Assembly: GCA_038240015.1 (NCBI GenBank)
Contig: JBBSEF010000005.1
Span: forward strand, 1 to 64,000
From: CAHJXF01 sp038240015
GTDB lineage: Bacteria; Pseudomonadota; Gammaproteobacteria; Burkholderiales; Burkholderiaceae_D
Reading direction: 5' to 3'
Length of the DNA: 64,000 bases
The notes beneath the pieces are model-generated. The model was given only the letters and a program-made list of their open reading frames with translations, ran no database searches and was not told the origin of the DNA. A program made the translations under genes and the position numbers. Position 1 is the first letter of the stretch, and every line of letters begins with the position of its first letter. This document shows, in pieces, positions 8,109 through 17,062 of this stretch.

Positions 8109-8831
8109 ATGCAATCGAACACAACCCGCGAGATCAAAGCGCTAGCCTTCGACGTCTTCGGCACCGTCGTCGATTGGCGCGGCAGCATCATCAGGGAACT
8201 TGAAGCCTTCGGTGGTAGCCGCGGCCTCGCCGCCGACTGGACCGCGTTCACCGACGCGTGGCGCGACGGCTATCGGCCTGCGATGCATCGCGTGCGCACC
8301 GGTGCGTTGCCGTGGATGAAGATCGACGCGCTGCATCGGCTGATCCTCGACGAGCTGATCGCGCGCTTTCGCGTCGAAGGCTTGAGCGAAGCCGATCGCG
8401 AGCATCTGAATCGCGTCTGGCATCGCCTCGACCCGTGGCCCGACAGCATCGAAGGGCTCGCGCGATTGAAGCAGCGCTACGTGATCGCGCCGTTGTCGAA
8501 CGGCAACTTCTCGTTGCTCACCAACATGGCAAAGCGGGCACGCCTGCCGTGGGACTGCATCGTGTCGGCCGAGCTCTTTCATCACTACAAGCCCGATCCC
8601 GAAACCTATCGCGGTACCGCCGCCCTGCTCGACATCGCGCCCCACGAGTTGATGCTGGTCGCGTGCCATCCCGACGACCTGCGCGCCGCGCGCGCGTCCG
8701 GATGCCGCACGGGTTATGTCGTTCGGCCACTCGAGATGGGAGCGGGCAAGCCCTTGCCCGCCATCGAAAACGGAGAGTTTGATATCGTCGCGAACGACTT
8801 CGTCGAACTTGCAGATCTGCTCGCCGCGTGA
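8109..8831 (+). CDS. HAD-superfamily hydrolase, haloacid dehalogenase type II-like
   Basis: The 240-aa protein shows the HAD motifs in order: nucleophile Asp in FDVFGTVVDW near residue 15, Ser in LSNGN, Lys in HYKPDPETY, and an acidic motif in ACHPDDL. The type II haloacid dehalogenase signature SSNxWD is replaced by CHPDDL, so true dehalogenase activity is doubtful; a phosphatase or related hydrolase role is as likely. The start is set by AGGAG 6 nt before the ATG. It is first in a plus-strand run and is followed after 7 nt by the maleate isomerase, so it probably takes part in the same dicarboxylate pathway, perhaps on a halogenated or phosphorylated acid. Confidence 0.82.
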   Translation: MQSNTTREIKALAFDVFGTVVDWRGSIIRELEAFGGSRGLAADWTAFTDAWRDGYRPAMHRVRTGALPWMKIDALHRLILDELIARFRVEGLSEADREHLNRVWHRLDPWPDSIEGLARLKQRYVIAPLSNGNFSLLTNMAKRARLPWDCIVSAELFHHYKPDPETYRGTAALLDIAPHELMLVACHPDDLRAARASGCRTGYVVRPLEMGAGKPLPAIENGEFDIVANDFVELADLLAA

Positions 8832-8838
8832 AATCACG

Positions 8839-9612
8839 ATGCTTGCGAAATACACCATGACCAAGACCCAGTTCCGCATCGGGCAGATCGTCCCAAGTTC
8901 CAACACCACGATGGAGACCGAAATCCCCGCGATGCTGCGCGCGCGCGAGGCGGTGCTGCCCGAGCGCTTCACGTTTCATTCGAGCCGCATGCGGATGCAG
9001 AAGGTGATCAAGGAAGAGCTCGAAGCGATGGACCGTGACTCGGATCGTTGCGCGCTCGAACTCGCGGATGCGCGTGTCGATGTGCTCGGCTACGCATGCC
9101 TGGTCGCGATCATGAGCATGGGTCACGGCTATCACCGCGTCTCCGAAGCGCGGCTGCACGGCCGCACCGTCGAAGCCGGCGGCCCGGCGCCGGTGGTCAC
9201 CAGCGCGGGCGCGCTGGTCGATGGCATCAAGACCATCGGCGCGAAGAAGGTCGCGATCCTCGCGCCCTACATGAAGCCGCTGACGCGCCTCGTGATCGAC
9301 TACATCGAGAACGAAGGCATCGAAGTCGTCGACAGCATCTCGCTCGAAATCCCCGACAACCTCGAAGTGGGCCGTCAGGATCCGAGGGCGCCGATCGAGA
9401 TCACCAAGCGGTTGAACACCAGCGACGCCGATGCGATCGTCGCATCGGCCTGCGTGCAGATGCCGTCGCTGGCATCGATCCAGATCATCGAGGATCGCAG
9501 CGGCCTTCCGGTGCTCTCGTCGTCGGTCTGCACGACCTTCATGATGCTGAAGAAGCTCGGTCTAAAGACGCACGCGCCCGGCTTCGGCTCGTTGCTGTCG
9601 GGTGCTTATTGA
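8839..9612 (+). CDS. maiA: Maleate cis-trans isomerase (Asp/Glu racemase superfamily)
   Basis: The 257-aa protein would convert maleate to fumarate without a cofactor. From memory it follows characterised maleate isomerases closely: RIGQIVPSSNTTMETE near the start, FTFHSSRMRM, and the two catalytic cysteines C87 (GYACLVA) and C205 (SACVQMPS) in the symmetric halves of the fold. Having both cysteines argues against arylmalonate decarboxylase, which has one. The start at 8839 lies 7 nt after the preceding stop; a second ATG at 8857 is possible. Family members usually sit in nicotinate-degradation clusters. Here it precedes a TRAP transporter and malonate decarboxylase genes, which suggests a wider role in small dicarboxylate use. 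Confidence 0.85.
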   Translation: MLAKYTMTKTQFRIGQIVPSSNTTMETEIPAMLRAREAVLPERFTFHSSRMRMQKVIKEELEAMDRDSDRCALELADARVDVLGYACLVAIMSMGHGYHRVSEARLHGRTVEAGGPAPVVTSAGALVDGIKTIGAKKVAILAPYMKPLTRLVIDYIENEGIEVVDSISLEIPDNLEVGRQDPRAPIEITKRLNTSDADAIVASACVQMPSLASIQIIEDRSGLPVLSSSVCTTFMMLKKLGLKTHAPGFGSLLSGAY

Positions 9613-9739
9613 GGGTTCTGCCGATGCGGGCTGGTGGAAAACCCCGAGGCGAGCGGGCGCGCGTCTCGCTACACTGGCAGACACGACCGCCGGGTGGGCC
9701 CAGAGCCTGCATACGACAAGGACCGTTCAAGGAGACAAG

Positions 9740-10777
9740 ATGGACAAAGTTCGCCGCACACTCGTCGCGGGGCTTGCTGCCACGCCTGCACTGTCCGCAT
9801 TTTCTTCGCTCATCGGGCGCAGCGCATGGGCCGCCGACCCGCTGAAAATTTCGCATCAGTTCCCCGGCGGCTCGGACACCGAAGGAGACTTCCGCGATCG
9901 CATCTGCCGCCGCTTCGCGCAGGAGATCGACAAGCGCAGCAATGGCGCGCTGAAGGCGAACGTCTATCCGGGCTCGTCGTTGATGAAGGTCAACTCGCAG
10001 TTCAGCGCGATCAGGAAGGGCGCGCTCGACCTGACGTTGTTGCCGATGTCGTATGCCGGCGGCGAAGTGCCCGAGCTCAACATCACGCTCTTGCCCGGCA
10101 TCGTCACGTCGTACGAGCAGGGCTATGCGTGGAAGAAGGCGGAGATCGGCAAGGCCTTGACCGATCTTCTCGCCGAGAAAGGCGTGATCATCGTCACGTG
10201 GATCTGGCAGGCGGGCGGTGCGGTGAGTCGCGCGGGCCCGGTCGTCAATCCCGAAGACGTGAAGGGCCTCAAGTTTCGCGGTGGCGGCAAGGAGATGGAT
10301 CTGACCGCGAAGGCCGCGGGCGCGGCCACGCTGTCCTTGCCGTCGAACGAAACCTACGCGGCGATGCAGACCGGCGTGGTGGACGTCGTCACCACGTCGT
10401 CGACCAGCCTGATTTCTTTCCGGCTCGAAGAAGTGTCCAAGCACCTGACCATCAACAAGCAGGGCAAGTCGTACTGGTTCCTGCTCGAGCCGCTCTTGAT
10501 GTCGAAGATCGTGTTCGACAAATTGCCCAAGGACCAGCAGGCCCTGATCATGACCGTCGGAGCGGAAATGGAAAAGCTCGCGATCGACGGCGCCAAGGCC
10601 GACGACAGCAAGGTCATCGAGATCTACACGAAAGCCGGCGTCAAGGTCCACGACCTGACCGACGCCGCGTTGAAGAAGTGGGTTGCCGTCGCGCGCGAGA
10701 GTGCGTGGAAGAGCTTTGCGGAGCAATCGGAAAGCACGGCGCGATTCCTGAAGCTGGCCGAAAAAGTTTCGGCGTGA
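9740..10777 (+). CDS. TRAP transporter solute-binding protein (DctP family)
   Basis: The 345-aa protein starts with an RR-containing, Tat-like signal peptide ending about residue 31 (AWA/ADPL). The mature part shows the DctP/SBP family layout, with FPGGSD early, the YPGSSL motif, and the region around NPEDVKGLKFR holding the strand and arginine that bind a carboxylate. AAGGAG lies 6-10 nt before the ATG. A TACACT -10-like hexamer at 9670-9675 in the 127-bp gap before it may give the transporter its own promoter. It is followed by overlapping genes for the two membrane subunits. Because malonate decarboxylase genes follow directly, malonate or maleate is the likely ligand. The gene symbol is left empty since specificity is inferred. 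Confidence 0.88.
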   Translation: MDKVRRTLVAGLAATPALSAFSSLIGRSAWAADPLKISHQFPGGSDTEGDFRDRICRRFAQEIDKRSNGALKANVYPGSSLMKVNSQFSAIRKGALDLTLLPMSYAGGEVPELNITLLPGIVTSYEQGYAWKKAEIGKALTDLLAEKGVIIVTWIWQAGGAVSRAGPVVNPEDVKGLKFRGGGKEMDLTAKAAGAATLSLPSNETYAAMQTGVVDVVTTSSTSLISFRLEEVSKHLTINKQGKSYWFLLEPLLMSKIVFDKLPKDQQALIMTVGAEMEKLAIDGAKADDSKVIEIYTKAGVKVHDLTDAALKKWVAVARESAWKSFAEQSESTARFLKLAEKVSA

Positions 10778-11394
10778 GCCACGCGCCGCTCGACGTCACA
10801 GAGGCCGGCACCGAGCTGGCCGCGCCAGAAGGTCCGCCACACGGGCATCCGCTTTTCGCCGCGCTCAACCGCGTTATGCAGGCGATCAATCGCTGGCTGA
10901 TGGTGCCGTGCATGCTCGCGCTGGTCGGCGCCGCTTGCATCCTGACCTACAGCGTGATCGCGCGTTACTTCCTCAAGATCCCGACCGACTGGCAAGACGA
11001 GATGGCGGTGTTTCTTCTCGTCGGCGCGACTTTCTTTTCGTCAGCCTACGTGCAGCAGTTTCGAGGTCACGTCGGCATCGAGGCCATCCCCGGGCTCTTG
11101 TCTGCCCGCGTCAATCATGTGCGCATGATCGTGGTCGATCTGATCAGCTTCCTGTTCTGCGCGTTTTTCGCGTGGAAGTCGTGGACGCTGTGCCTCGAAG
11201 CTTTTCGCGAAGGCCAGACCACCACATCCACGTGGGGGCCGAAGTTGTGGATTCCGTACGCGTTGATGGCCGGCGGCATGACGCTGCTAAGCCTTCAGTT
11301 GCTGCTTGAATGCACCAGCCGCATCGCCGATCGCAGGCACAGCATCGTCGTCAAGCAAACCGAACTGACCGATGCGCCGAAAGCTCACCGATGA
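10774..11394 (+). CDS. TRAP transporter small permease (DctQ family)
   Basis: The 206-aa protein has four predicted transmembrane helices, with the family pattern VIARYF, then TDWQDEMAVFLLVGATF, HVGIEAIP and a final helix at WIPYALMAGGMTLL. The GTG start overlaps the stop of the binding-protein gene (GTGA) and keeps about 34 residues before the first helix; an in-frame ATG at 10876 would begin just before that helix. Its own stop overlaps the start of the large permease (ATGA). Such chained overlaps indicate one translationally coupled transport operon. It works with the large permease in Na+-driven uptake of an organic acid. Confidence 0.87.
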   Translation: MSHAPLDVTEAGTELAAPEGPPHGHPLFAALNRVMQAINRWLMVPCMLALVGAACILTYSVIARYFLKIPTDWQDEMAVFLLVGATFFSSAYVQQFRGHVGIEAIPGLLSARVNHVRMIVVDLISFLFCAFFAWKSWTLCLEAFREGQTTTSTWGPKLWIPYALMAGGMTLLSLQLLLECTSRIADRRHSIVVKQTELTDAPKAHR

Positions 11395-12749
11395 GTGAAC
11401 TCGCGATCGGCATTTCGTATGGCATCGCGACCTTGCTCGTGATGTTCTCGGGCATGCCGATTGCGTTCGCACTCGGCGCGGTCGCGGTGAGCTTCATGTA
11501 TTTCTTCATGCCCGCGTCTGCGCTCGACACCGTCACGCAGAACGTCTACGAAGAGATGGCGAGCATCACGCTGCTGTCGATCCCGCTCTTCATCCTCAAG
11601 GGCGCGGCGATCGGCAAGTCGCCCGCGGGCAAGGATCTGTACTCGGCGATGCACGCGTGGATGGGCAAGATCCCCGGAGGCCTCGGGATCGCCAACGTGT
11701 TCGCATGCGCGCTGTTCGCGGCGATGTCGGGCTCGAGCCCCGCGACCTGCTCGGCGATCGGCAGCGCGGGCATTCCCGAAATGCGCATGCGCGGCTACTC
11801 GCCGGGGTTCGCCGCGGGCATCATCGCGGCCGGCGGTACGCTCGGCATCCTGTTGCCGCCGTCGATCACGATGATTCTCTACGCGGTCGCGGCCGAGCAG
11901 TCGTTGGGGCGCCTCTTCCTTGCGGGCATCGGCCCGGGTGTCCTCCTGGTCGCGCTGTTCGCGAGTTACGCGGTGTATCGCTATCGCAAGGAACACAAGC
12001 TTGCGATGCGCGCCTTCGAAGGTCACGGCACCGCATCGGGGATGCTCGACACGCACGTGTACACCATCGCCGAAAAAGTCGAGATGCTGCCGCGCGTGCT
12101 GCCCTTCGTGGTGCTGTTGATCGGCGTGATGGTCGCGCTCTACGGCGGCTATGCGACGCCGTCGGAAACCGCGGGTCTCGGCGGCATCCTCGCGCTCGTC
12201 TTGATCGCCATCGTCTATGCGATCTGGCGACCCAAGCAGTTGCGTCCCATCGTCACGTCGACCATCAAGGAGTCGACCATGCTGATGTTCATCATCGGCA
12301 TGTCGCTGCTCTATTCGTACGTGATGAGTTCGCTGCACATCTCGCAGGGCGCGGCGGAGTCGGTCGTCGCGATGCATCTGCCGAAGTGGATCTTGCTCGC
12401 CGCGATTCTGGTGATGGTGATCGTGCTCGGCTTCTTTCTGCCGCCGGTGTCCATCATCCTGATGACCGCGCCCATCATCCTGCCGCCGCTGAAGGCCGCA
12501 GGCTTCGACCTGATCTGGTTCGGCGTGGTGATGACGATCGTGATGGAGATGGGTCTGATCCATCCGCCGGTGGGACTCAACATCTTCGTCATCAAGAATA
12601 TCGCGCCCGACATTCCCCTGAAGGACGTGATCTGGGGCGTGCTGCCTTTCGTGGGGCTGATGTTCCTCGCGATCATCTTGCTGTGCGTGTTTCCGGGCAT
12701 CGCCACCGGGTTGCCGGATATCGTGATGGGTGCGCCGGTCGCGCGATGA
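11391..12749 (+). CDS. TRAP transporter large permease (DctM family)
   Basis: The 452-aa protein has about twelve hydrophobic segments and the DctM hallmarks MSGSSPATCSAIGS in the N-terminal half, GGTLGILLPPSITMI, and EMGLIHPPVGLN near the C-terminus. It forms the ion-coupled translocation path. Its ATG overlaps the small-permease stop and its TGA overlaps the mdcA start (ATGA at 12746-12749), so transport and malonate decarboxylation are physically joined in one unit. Length is normal for the family. Confidence 0.9.
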   Translation: MSELAIGISYGIATLLVMFSGMPIAFALGAVAVSFMYFFMPASALDTVTQNVYEEMASITLLSIPLFILKGAAIGKSPAGKDLYSAMHAWMGKIPGGLGIANVFACALFAAMSGSSPATCSAIGSAGIPEMRMRGYSPGFAAGIIAAGGTLGILLPPSITMILYAVAAEQSLGRLFLAGIGPGVLLVALFASYAVYRYRKEHKLAMRAFEGHGTASGMLDTHVYTIAEKVEMLPRVLPFVVLLIGVMVALYGGYATPSETAGLGGILALVLIAIVYAIWRPKQLRPIVTSTIKESTMLMFIIGMSLLYSYVMSSLHISQGAAESVVAMHLPKWILLAAILVMVIVLGFFLPPVSIILMTAPIILPPLKAAGFDLIWFGVVMTIVMEMGLIHPPVGLNIFVIKNIAPDIPLKDVIWGVLPFVGLMFLAIILLCVFPGIATGLPDIVMGAPVAR

Positions 12750-14410
12750 GTTTGATGCGCACGTGGGACGCGCAGCGCCGCTCGCGCGATGCACGCCTGG
12801 CGCGTGCGCGCGCACTTGCAAGCGGCAAGCACGTCGACGCCGCGAACGCGACCGCCTTGCTCGAAGCCGTGCTCGAACCCGGTGACCGCGTCTGTCTCGA
12901 AGGCAACAACCAGAAGCAGGCCGACTTCCTCGCGAAGACGTTGGCTTCGCTCGATGCGAGCCGCGTTCACGACTTGCACATGGTGCAGTCGGTGCTCGCG
13001 TTGCCCGAGCATCTCGATGTGTTCGAGCGTGGCATCGCCTCGCGTCTCGACTTCTCGTTCTCGGGTCCGCAAGGCGCGCGTCTCGCGCGGTTGACCACCG
13101 AGAAGCGCATCGAGATCGGCGCGATCCACACTTACCTCGAACTGTTCGCGCGCTACTTCGTCGACCTCACCCCGCGCATCGCGTTGATCGCCGCGCAGGC
13201 CGCCGATCGCGAGGGCAATCTCTATACGGGTCCGAACACCGAAGACACGCCGGCGATCGTCGAGGCCACTGCGTTCAAGAGCGGCATCGTGATCGCGCAG
13301 GTCAACGAGGTGGTCGACAAGCTGCCGCGCGTCGACATTCCCTCCGACTGGATCGACTTCTACATCCCGAGTCCCAAGCCGCATTACATCGAGCCGCTCT
13401 TCACACGCGACCCGGCGTTGATCTCGGAGATCCAGGTGTTGATGGCGATGCTCGTCATCAAAGGCATCTACGCGCCCTACGGCGTCCAGCGCCTGAACCA
13501 CGGCATCGGCTTCGACACCGCCGCGATCGAACTGCTGCTGCCGACGTATGCGGCGAGCCTCGGACTCAAGGGGAAGATCTGCACGCACTGGGCATTGAAT
13601 CCGCACCCCGCCTTGATCCCCGCGATCGAAGCCGGCTTCGTCGAATCGATCCACTCGTTCGGCTCCGAACTCGGCATGGAGAAATACATTGCTGCGCGGC
13701 CGGACGTGTTCTTCACCGGCGCCGACGGCTCGATGCGATCGAACCGCGCGCTCTGTCAGGCTGCCGGTCACTACGCGTGCGACCTCTTCATCGGCTCGAC
13801 CTTGCAGATCGATCTGACGGGCAACAGTTCGACCGCGACGCTCGACCGCATCACCGGCTTCGGCGGCGCGCCCAACATGGGCGCCGATGCGCGCGGGCGG
13901 CGTCATGCGAGTCCGGCATGGTTGAAGGCGGGCGAGGAAGCGCGCGTGGTCGGAGCCGATGGACGCAACGCGATCCCCAGAGGCCGCAAGCTGGTCGTGC
14001 AAACCGTCGAGACCTATCGCGAACATATGGAGCCGGCTTTCGTTGAAACGCTCGACGCGTGGAAGCTCGCAGAGAAGGCCGGCATGAGCCTGCCGCCGGT
14101 GATGATCTATGGCGACGACGTGTCGCACATCGTCACCGAGGAAGGCATCGCCAATCTGTTGATGTGTCGTACCGTCGACGAGCGAGAACAGGCGATACGC
14201 GGTATCGCGGGCTACACGCCGGTCGGACTCGCGCGCGACAAGCGTATGGTCGAGAATCTGCGCGACCGACGCATCGTGCAGCGACCCGAGGACCTCGGCA
14301 TCGCCAAGCGCGACGCGACGCGCGATCTGCTCGCCGCGCGTTCGATCAAGGATCTGGTGCGCGCTTCGGGCGGGCTTTACGATCCGCCCAAGCGCTTTCG
14401 GAATTGGTAG
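12746..14410 (+). CDS. mdcA: Malonate decarboxylase alpha subunit (acetyl-S-ACP:malonate ACP transferase)
   Basis: The 554-aa protein exchanges malonate for acetate on the acyl-carrier subunit, the first step of biotin-independent malonate decarboxylation. It has the CoA-transferase-like fold seen in MdcA: NNQKQADFLA early, SFSGPQGARL, the GPNTEDTP block, and late motifs GFGGAPNMG and GDDVSHIVTEEGIA that resemble citrate lyase alpha. Length fits the usual 550 aa. The ATG at 12746 overlaps the TRAP permease stop; a second ATG at 12755 is also possible. All other Mdc subunits and maturation proteins follow, and no biotin carrier gene is present, which places this in the soluble biotin-free class. 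Confidence 0.93.
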   Translation: MSLMRTWDAQRRSRDARLARARALASGKHVDAANATALLEAVLEPGDRVCLEGNNQKQADFLAKTLASLDASRVHDLHMVQSVLALPEHLDVFERGIASRLDFSFSGPQGARLARLTTEKRIEIGAIHTYLELFARYFVDLTPRIALIAAQAADREGNLYTGPNTEDTPAIVEATAFKSGIVIAQVNEVVDKLPRVDIPSDWIDFYIPSPKPHYIEPLFTRDPALISEIQVLMAMLVIKGIYAPYGVQRLNHGIGFDTAAIELLLPTYAASLGLKGKICTHWALNPHPALIPAIEAGFVESIHSFGSELGMEKYIAARPDVFFTGADGSMRSNRALCQAAGHYACDLFIGSTLQIDLTGNSSTATLDRITGFGGAPNMGADARGRRHASPAWLKAGEEARVVGADGRNAIPRGRKLVVQTVETYREHMEPAFVETLDAWKLAEKAGMSLPPVMIYGDDVSHIVTEEGIANLLMCRTVDEREQAIRGIAGYTPVGLARDKRMVENLRDRRIVQRPEDLGIAKRDATRDLLAARSIKDLVRASGGLYDPPKRFRNW

Positions 14411-14413
14411 AAC

Positions 14414-14444
14414 ACCCACCCCCAACCTCTCCTTGAAGGGGAGG
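14414..14444 (+). repeat. Palindromic intergenic repeat, CCCCACCC/AAGGGG family, copy 2
   Basis: A C-rich lead (ACCCACCCCCAA) is followed by a near-perfect hairpin, CCTCTCC-TTGA-AGGGGAGG. It fills most of the 49-bp gap between mdcA and mdcC. The GGAGG at its right edge is 15 nt from the mdcC ATG, which is too far for an ideal ribosome site, so the repeat may affect the relative expression of mdcA and mdcC. Confidence 0.6.
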
Positions 14445-14459
14445 AGCAAAGCCACGACG

Positions 14460-14786
14460 ATGGAACATCTGAACTTCACCTTCGAGGGCGGTCAGTCGGC
14501 GAACACCAACGCACAGCCCATTGTCGTCGGCGTCGTCTCGTCGGGCAATCTCGAAGTGATGGTCGAGCCGGTCGCGGACGATGGCCGTTGCAGCATCGAC
14601 GTACACACGCCCGCGCGCGGCTTCGATCACGTGTGGGCCGCGGTGCTCGGCGACTTCTTCGAACGCTCGCACATCGGCGCGGTTCGCATCTCGATCAACG
14701 ATGTCGGCGCGACGCCCGCGGTCGTGAGTCTCAGGCTCGATCAGGCGCTCGAAGAATTTCGCGGCGTGGATCGCCATCGAAAATGA
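14460..14786 (+). CDS. mdcC: Malonate decarboxylase acyl carrier (delta) subunit
   Basis: The 108-aa protein is the carrier that holds acetyl and malonyl groups on a 2'-(5''-phosphoribosyl)-3'-dephospho-CoA arm. The conserved attachment block is VVSSGNLEVMVEP, with the modified serine most likely S28, just before the Gly. The late block ISINDVGATPAVVSLRLDQ is typical of MdcC. The start at 14460 is chosen because the homologous reading begins MEHLNFTFEGG; nine extra upstream codons fall in the palindromic repeat region. Its TGA overlaps the mdcD ATG. The carrier is primed by MdcB and MdcG, both encoded downstream. Confidence 0.9.
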   Translation: MEHLNFTFEGGQSANTNAQPIVVGVVSSGNLEVMVEPVADDGRCSIDVHTPARGFDHVWAAVLGDFFERSHIGAVRISINDVGATPAVVSLRLDQALEEFRGVDRHRK

Positions 14787-15667
14787 AACACAGTTACTAC
14801 GAAGCCGACGCGCGGCAACGCTTGCACGGCCTGCTCGACGCGGGCTCGTTCAAGGAGTTGCTCCCGCCCGCTTCGCGCGCGACCAGTCCGCATCTGCCGC
14901 TGCTCGACGCGCCGGTCGCGTTCGACGACGGCGTGATCGTGGGTGCAGGTCTCCTTGCGCGGCGACGCGTTTTCGTCGCTTCGCAGGAAGGCGGCTTCAT
15001 GGGCGGCGCGGTCGGCGAAGTGCACGGCGCGAAGCTCACGGGTCTTTTCGAACGCGCGATCGATCAGAAGCCCGCAGCGGTGTTGCTGTTGCTCGAATCC
15101 GGCGGCGTACGCCTGCACGAAGCCAACGCGGGCTTGATCGCGGTATCCGAAGTCATGCGCGCGCTGCTCGACGCGCGCGCGGCCGGCATCACGGTGATCG
15201 GCCTCATCGGCAGCAGCGTCGGCTGCTTCGGCGGCATGGGACTGGTGGCGAGTTGCTGCGACACGATCGTGATGAGCGAGGAAGGCCGCCTGGGCATGTC
15301 CGGTCCCGAGGTGATCGAGACCGCGCACGGGGTCGAGGAATTCGACTCGCGCGATCGCGCGCTCGTGTGGAGGACCACCGGCGGCAAGCATCGCTATCTG
15401 TGCGGCGACGCGAGCGTGATCGTCGACGACGACATCGGCGCATTTCGCGATGCCGCGATCGCGGCGCTCGATCGCAAGCGACCGCTGACGCTGGAAACAT
15501 TGCTCGCCGAACAAGCGGCGCTGGAGACGCGTCTCGAGCGCTTCGGCAAGTCGCACGATGCGTTCGAGGTCTGGCGCGCACTCGGAGTGGAGGCGCCCGA
15601 AGGCGTCGCTCTGCTCGATCGCGACGCGTTCGTCGAAGCCGCGTCGAAAGCGCGCGTCGAGGTGTGA
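14783..15667 (+). CDS. mdcD: Malonate decarboxylase beta subunit
   Basis: The 294-aa protein is one half of the decarboxylase that turns malonyl-S-ACP into acetyl-S-ACP and CO2. It belongs to the carboxyltransferase/crotonase-like family. The motifs seen are VVASQEGGFMGGAVGEVHG (oxyanion region), ESGGVRLHEAN and GSSVGCFGGMG. The start overlaps the mdcC stop (ATGA) and the stop is 2 nt before the mdcE ATG. Together with MdcE it forms the D-E decarboxylase core of the A-C-D-E complex. Confidence 0.92.
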   Translation: MKHSYYEADARQRLHGLLDAGSFKELLPPASRATSPHLPLLDAPVAFDDGVIVGAGLLARRRVFVASQEGGFMGGAVGEVHGAKLTGLFERAIDQKPAAVLLLLESGGVRLHEANAGLIAVSEVMRALLDARAAGITVIGLIGSSVGCFGGMGLVASCCDTIVMSEEGRLGMSGPEVIETAHGVEEFDSRDRALVWRTTGGKHRYLCGDASVIVDDDIGAFRDAAIAALDRKRPLTLETLLAEQAALETRLERFGKSHDAFEVWRALGVEAPEGVALLDRDAFVEAASKARVEV

Positions 15668-15669
15668 CG

Positions 15670-16389
15670 ATGGACAACCCTATGGAAACCGCTAAACTCT
15701 TCGACACGCTTTTTCCCGAGGGCCACAGCATCGCGGTCGACGGCGATTTCATCCACGGCGCCGGCAGCGTCGATGGCGAAACGGTCTGCGTGATCGGCAC
15801 CGCGAATCATGCGGCGATCGGCGTCGAGCTTGCCTTCTCGATGGCCGTCGACGTGCTGCGTACGGTTCGCGAACATCCGGGTCGCGCGATGCTGCTGTTG
15901 ATCGATACGCAAGGCCAGCGATTGCGTCATCGCGACGAAATGCTCGGCATCAACGCCTACATGGCGCACTTGGCCAAGTGCCTTGAAGTCGCGCGCCGCG
16001 CGGGGCATCGCATCGTGAGTCTGGTGTATGGGCGCGCGGCCAGCGGCGGCTATCTGACCAGCGGCATGATGGCCGACGCCTGCCATGCGCTCGCATCGGC
16101 CGAGATCAGCGTGATGAATCTGCCCGCGATGGCGCGCGTCACAAAAATCGCGGAGGAACGCCTCGAAGAACTTGCGGCGAGCTCGCCGGTGTTCGCACCC
16201 GGCGCGATCAATTATCTGAAGATGGGCGGGCTCGAGAGCCTCTGGTCGGGCGACCTCGCGAGCGCGCTGCGCGACGCGCTTCGCGCGGGGGACTCGCTCG
16301 ATCATCGACGTGAGCGCGGACAGGAGCGCGGCGGTCGCACGATGGCGTTCGATGTTGCGAGACGCGTGCGTAGCGATGCGCTCGACTGA
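15670..16389 (+). CDS. mdcE: Malonate decarboxylase gamma subunit
   Basis: The 239-aa protein pairs with MdcD in the decarboxylase core. Visible family blocks are IDTQGQRLRHRDEMLGIN and GRAASGGYLTSGMMAD, which provide the second oxyanion hole, and INLPAMARVTK-like residues in the middle. The ATG at 15670 is preferred; an in-frame GTG lies two codons upstream at 15664, overlapping the mdcD stop region. The C-terminal tail is Arg-rich and slightly short compared with MdcE proteins of some other genera. The last 14 nt overlap the start of mdcG in a different frame. Confidence 0.9.
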   Translation: MDNPMETAKLFDTLFPEGHSIAVDGDFIHGAGSVDGETVCVIGTANHAAIGVELAFSMAVDVLRTVREHPGRAMLLLIDTQGQRLRHRDEMLGINAYMAHLAKCLEVARRAGHRIVSLVYGRAASGGYLTSGMMADACHALASAEISVMNLPAMARVTKIAEERLEELAASSPVFAPGAINYLKMGGLESLWSGDLASALRDALRAGDSLDHRRERGQERGGRTMAFDVARRVRSDALD

Positions 16390-17062
16390 CGTTTCATCGT
16401 CGCGACCCACGCGGCATGCGCGGGTCTGGCTCGATCCTTCCACGTGGCGATCGCATCTGCGCTCGTCGCATGATGCGCGTGCTCTCTCCCTGCTCGACGA
16501 CTGGATCGCGAAGAGCCGCCCTGCGGTCGCGTGTCGCCGCGATGCCTGCGCCTCCGATGCTTGCGCACTCGGCATTGCGCTGCCGCTCGCGCAGGGCCGA
16601 GTGCGCATTGCCTTTGTCGTCGATGCACGCGCCGTCGCTAGAGTCGCGCCGCCCTTGCGACTCGATGAGGTCATCGCTACGGCGCCGATCGGGTGGCAAG
16701 CGGCTCTGCACGATCTCGTCGTGCGCAGCCAAGCCGGCGGCACGGCGTTCTTCGTGTACGGCTCGCTCGCGTGGCAACACGTTGCGGGCGAGCCTTGCGT
16801 CACGCCGAGCTCGGATGTCGATCTGCTCTGGGCCGCACGCGATGTGTCGCACATCGAGCGCACGCTAGCCTTGCTCGCAACGTGGGAACAGGCGTGGGAA
16901 CGCAAGAGCGTCCTGCGCGCCGATGGGGAATTGCTCTTGATGGACGGCGGCGCCTGCGCGTGGCGCGAACTGCTCTGCAGACCCGAGCGCGTATTGATCA
17001 AGACCGATGACGGCGTCGCGATGCGCCTGTCACCGCTGCGCCCGGCCGGGAAGGCCGCATGA
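16376..17062 (+). CDS. mdcG: Malonate decarboxylase holo-ACP synthase (phosphoribosyl-dephospho-CoA transferase)
   Basis: The 228-aa protein is a nucleotidyltransferase that attaches the phosphoribosyl-dephospho-CoA arm to apo-MdcC. The catalytic signature is complete: GS at residues 129-130, then SSDVDLLW with the two metal-binding aspartates at about 147 and 149. The N-terminal third is variable, as is normal in this family. It starts inside the end of mdcE (14 nt overlap) and its TGA overlaps the mdcB ATG. Its position between the structural genes and mdcB fits the maturation role. Confidence 0.88.
   Translation: MRSTDVSSSRPTRHARVWLDPSTWRSHLRSSHDARALSLLDDWIAKSRPAVACRRDACASDACALGIALPLAQGRVRIAFVVDARAVARVAPPLRLDEVIATAPIGWQAALHDLVVRSQAGGTAFFVYGSLAWQHVAGEPCVTPSSDVDLLWAARDVSHIERTLALLATWEQAWERKSVLRADGELLLMDGGACAWRELLCRPERVLIKTDDGVAMRLSPLRPAGKAA

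Noticed and set aside
8109..8831. Confirmed 2-haloacid dehalogenase
   Set aside because: The SSNxWD motif of type II enzymes is CHPDDL here, so only the superfamily is supported.
8839..9612. Arylmalonate decarboxylase instead of maleate isomerase
   Set aside because: Both active-site cysteines of racemase/isomerase type are present (C87 and C205), and the N-terminal block matches maleate isomerases.
14414..14444. Hairpin after mdcA as a rho-independent terminator
   Set aside because: There is no T-run, the same sequence occurs elsewhere in non-terminal positions and the mdc genes must be co-expressed.
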